Positions 5,900 through 7,521 of a stretch of 7,521 bases of DNA are shown here, one piece after another. The stretch comes from an uncultured Saprospiraceae bacterium (GTDB lineage: Bacteria > Bacteroidota > Bacteroidia > Chitinophagales > Saprospiraceae): positions 1 to 7,521 of the forward strand of contig CAJQNM010000514.1 of assembly GCA_905479665.1 (NCBI GenBank), written 5' to 3'. Within the stretch, counting starts at the first letter, position 1. The number at the start of each line of letters is the position of its first letter. The position numbers and the translations under genes were made by a program. Under the pieces are notes generated by a model. The model searched no databases. It was not told the DNA's origin and saw only the letters and a list, made by a program, of their open reading frames with translations.

Positions 5900-6988
5900 C
5901 TACTGGTTCTGCAGATGCTTTTCGATTAAATAATTGTAACTATATTTTCCATCCGCCAAACATGCTCGTAAATTATGATAAATTTTCTCAGCACTATCTG
6001 AATTCAAATCGGACACTTGGGAGAGAAATAATTTCAATTGATTTTTACTCATTGCATCGACCTGCTGAGACAATAGCACCAATTTTTTTTCCTCATCAGA
6101 TCTAACTCGATTGATCAACAAAGTCTTGGAGTTAAAATCTAGATCACGAAATCGAGCATACAAATATGCAGCCATGGCAGGATCTGCCCACATCGCATCA
6201 GGCATCTTTTTTAGTAAATACTTTCTTGTCATGGGATTGGCCTGCTCGAACAAGGAAATTAATTCCGGTTTATATCGATGCATATCTGCAGCACGCATCA
6301 ACTTGAGTGCCTCAAATCGATAGTTGCCATCGTCACTTCCCAGCAAGGCCATCACCAACGTTTCGCTTAAATTTTCTCTAAGATACGCTCGGGTCTTTAA
6401 CGTAGCCTCCCCATAGGCCAAGTGCCACAAAGTATAGCAGGAATAGAGTGCTCCCTGCACCACCATTTCTTTAATTGATTGGACCGTTGCTCCACTTACT
6501 GCATCAACTTCAACACCATTGTAGGTAATCTGTTTCACTGAATCTACAGGCCTGTTAGTCAGCTCAGACAGCTCTTTGCGAGCGATCGGTGCATGGGCAT
6601 TATTGAGCAAAGCATGCAATTTTTCATAATCGGGTGCTTCAAATTCCTCATGATCATATTTGGTCAATGGTTCCGCTTCCCGCACACCAAAACCAAAATA
6701 CGTACCGGTCAGGTCCCAGTACATTTCAATATAAACCGGTTTGCAGATCCCATCGATGCAAACGGGTGTACGAATATCTGAATAAAATAGGAGCGGAAGG
6801 CCGACAGAGTCTTCGAGCACCGACATCTCATGCTGCTGGGTGCTGTCTCGATTGTAAAAGGAGAAAATCTGCTTTTCATCAGAGATTTTCTCCCAATCCT
6901 CCGTATTGTTAAGGAAAAGCGGCTGCACTTTTGATCCGGAAGAAACCGTGCCCACCCAAAACAGGAGTAGTATTAATGTTCTTCCCAT
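5900..6988 (-). CDS. Secreted FMN-binding-like protein with SGAT motif and helical C-terminal half
   Basis: Seen: signal peptide at 1-18 (R3, hydrophobic 4-15). A domain at about 60-192 contains CIDGIC (77-82), YIEMYWDLTGTYFGFGV (86-102) and VDAVSGATVQS (161-171). Known: D-x-x-SGAT-xx-S/T is the site where ApbE attaches FMN to Thr in RnfG, NqrC and other FMN-binding domains; here the candidate is T168. The order 'DGxCKPVYIE strand, aromatic-Gly turn, SGAT' resembles an FMN-binding domain, but homology is not proven. Residues 200-362 are mostly amphipathic helices, HEAT-like in feel (for example 210-265). The ATG at 6988 lies inside the end of the FAD oxidoreductase gene (16-bp overlap), which implies translational coupling and a joint function. 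A likely role is electron transfer with that flavoenzyme outside the cytoplasm. I know of no gene name. It could instead be a non-flavinylated scaffold. Confidence 0.8.
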   Translation of the reverse strand: MGRTLILLLFWVGTVSSGSKVQPLFLNNTEDWEKISDEKQIFSFYNRDSTQQHEMSVLEDSVGLPLLFYSDIRTPVCIDGICKPVYIEMYWDLTGTYFGFGVREAEPLTKYDHEEFEAPDYEKLHALLNNAHAPIARKELSELTNRPVDSVKQITYNGVEVDAVSGATVQSIKEMVVQGALYSCYTLWHLAYGEATLKTRAYLRENLSETLVMALLGSDDGNYRFEALKLMRAADMHRYKPELISLFEQANPMTRKYLLKKMPDAMWADPAMAAYLYARFRDLDFNSKTLLINRVRSDEEKKLVLLSQQVDAMSKNQLKLFLSQVSDLNSDSAEKIYHNLRACLADGKYSYNYLIEKHLQNQ

Positions 6989-7521
6989 TGCTGGTCTTCG
7001 ATCAGTTTCATGTATTCCTCCAAATACGTCTCGTAAATAGCTCTTGGGTTGACCCCATGTTTATTGCAGAGCGCTGCAGCATAGCCAACTGCTGCCCCCA
7101 TTTGTCCAGTAGTGCGCATCACTCTAGGACCACCTAAACCTACGTGCGAACAGCTGAAGCAACGACCGGCCATAAATAAATTCACAATATTCCGAGAATA
7201 GAGACTGCGGTAAGGGATATAATATTTTCCAGTTTTATAAAACAATGCCTTGGACAAAAAATCTGGAATATTTTCATCGACCAGATTTTGCTGATAGTGC
7301 ACATCGATCTCGCGGGTTTCTTGCACCACCGAATCCTGAAATTGCCGATCTTCTGTCACATCTCGAAAGGTGAAAACATGATCTCCTATCAAGCGGCGAG
7401 ATTCCCTTTTGCCCAGCAAATAAGAGACCCAATCCATCTGATATTTTGCATTTTCTGGATTTGACTTCGCATTGGAAAATGATCCAAAAATGGCCTTCAG
7501 TAGATGATCGCGGATCTCCTC
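6973..7521 (-). CDS. FAD-dependent oxidoreductase, C-terminal part (start beyond window edge)
   Basis: The frame is open from the right edge to TAA at 6973-6975, giving 182 residues; the true start lies outside, so the internal ATG at 7437 is not a start. Seen (numbering from the edge): WVSYLLGKRESRRLIGDHVF (31-50), then PYRSLYSRNIVNLFMAGRC (103-121), then SHVGLGGPRVMRTTGQMGAA (125-144). These are the hallmark C-terminal motifs of the FAD_oxidored family (PF12831): the AGR turn and the Gly-rich segment that closes the FAD pyrophosphate site, followed by a helix ending in GVNPRAIYE (156-164). Family members are usually 450-650 residues, so the N-terminal Rossmann half is missing here. The reaction is unknown. 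Its end overlaps the SGAT-motif gene, and two Gfo/Idh/MocA genes follow, fitting a catabolic redox operon. Confidence 0.9.
   Translation of the reverse strand, partial: EEIRDHLLKAIFGSFSNAKSNPENAKYQMDWVSYLLGKRESRRLIGDHVFTFRDVTEDRQFQDSVVQETREIDVHYQQNLVDENIPDFLSKALFYKTGKYYIPYRSLYSRNIVNLFMAGRCFSCSHVGLGGPRVMRTTGQMGAAVGYAAALCNKHGVNPRAIYETYLEEYMKLIEDQQWEEH

Overview
The window looks like a piece of a Bacteroidota chromosome, probably a Saprospiria-like (Lewinella or Haliscomenobacter type) or related marine lineage. The main reasons are the secreted plus-strand protein (a family I associate with this phylum), AT-rich spacers with weak Shine-Dalgarno sequences, a possible TAnnTTTG promoter, and the pairing of Tat-type Gfo/Idh/MocA oxidoreductases with an FAD-dependent oxidoreductase. 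The assignment is inferred from sequence character only; no rRNA or other marker gene is present.

Layout. (1) 1-1266, minus strand: N-terminal 422 residues of a lipoprotein amidase of the amidase-signature family; its C-terminus lies beyond the left edge. (2) 1267-1861: a divergent intergenic region holding a 14-bp direct repeat, a perfect 7-bp hairpin, and copy 1 of a dispersed repeat flanked by tandem 22-24 bp units containing CGCGAAGCTT. (3) 1862-3082, plus strand: a secreted 406-residue protein with a calcium-loop-like motif, a Trp-rich and His-rich middle and an extremely basic, low-complexity tail, followed by a strong bidirectional terminator (3128-3163). (4) 3164-3511: non-coding, with copy 2 of the dispersed repeat ending just short of the next gene's stop codon. 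(5) 7521-3512, minus strand: four co-directional genes, read right to left. They are an FAD-dependent oxidoreductase (only its C-terminal 182 residues are in the window), a secreted protein with an SGAT flavinylation-type motif that overlaps it by 16 bp, a Gfo/Idh/MocA oxidoreductase 11 bp further on, and a second, larger Gfo/Idh/MocA oxidoreductase. The last two are separated by a hairpin over the stop codon and an almost pure A/T spacer.

How the genes may work together. The minus-strand cluster reads as an extracytoplasmic redox and catabolic unit: an FAD enzyme, a candidate covalent-FMN partner and two NAD(P)-type oxidoreductases carrying twin-arginine leaders, typical of sugar or polyol-derivative catabolism in Bacteroidota and Planctomycetota. 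The substrate cannot be read from the sequence. The amidase and the basic secreted protein are separate transcription units. The points most worth following are the FAD/SGAT gene pair and the dispersed repeat with its tandem flank.
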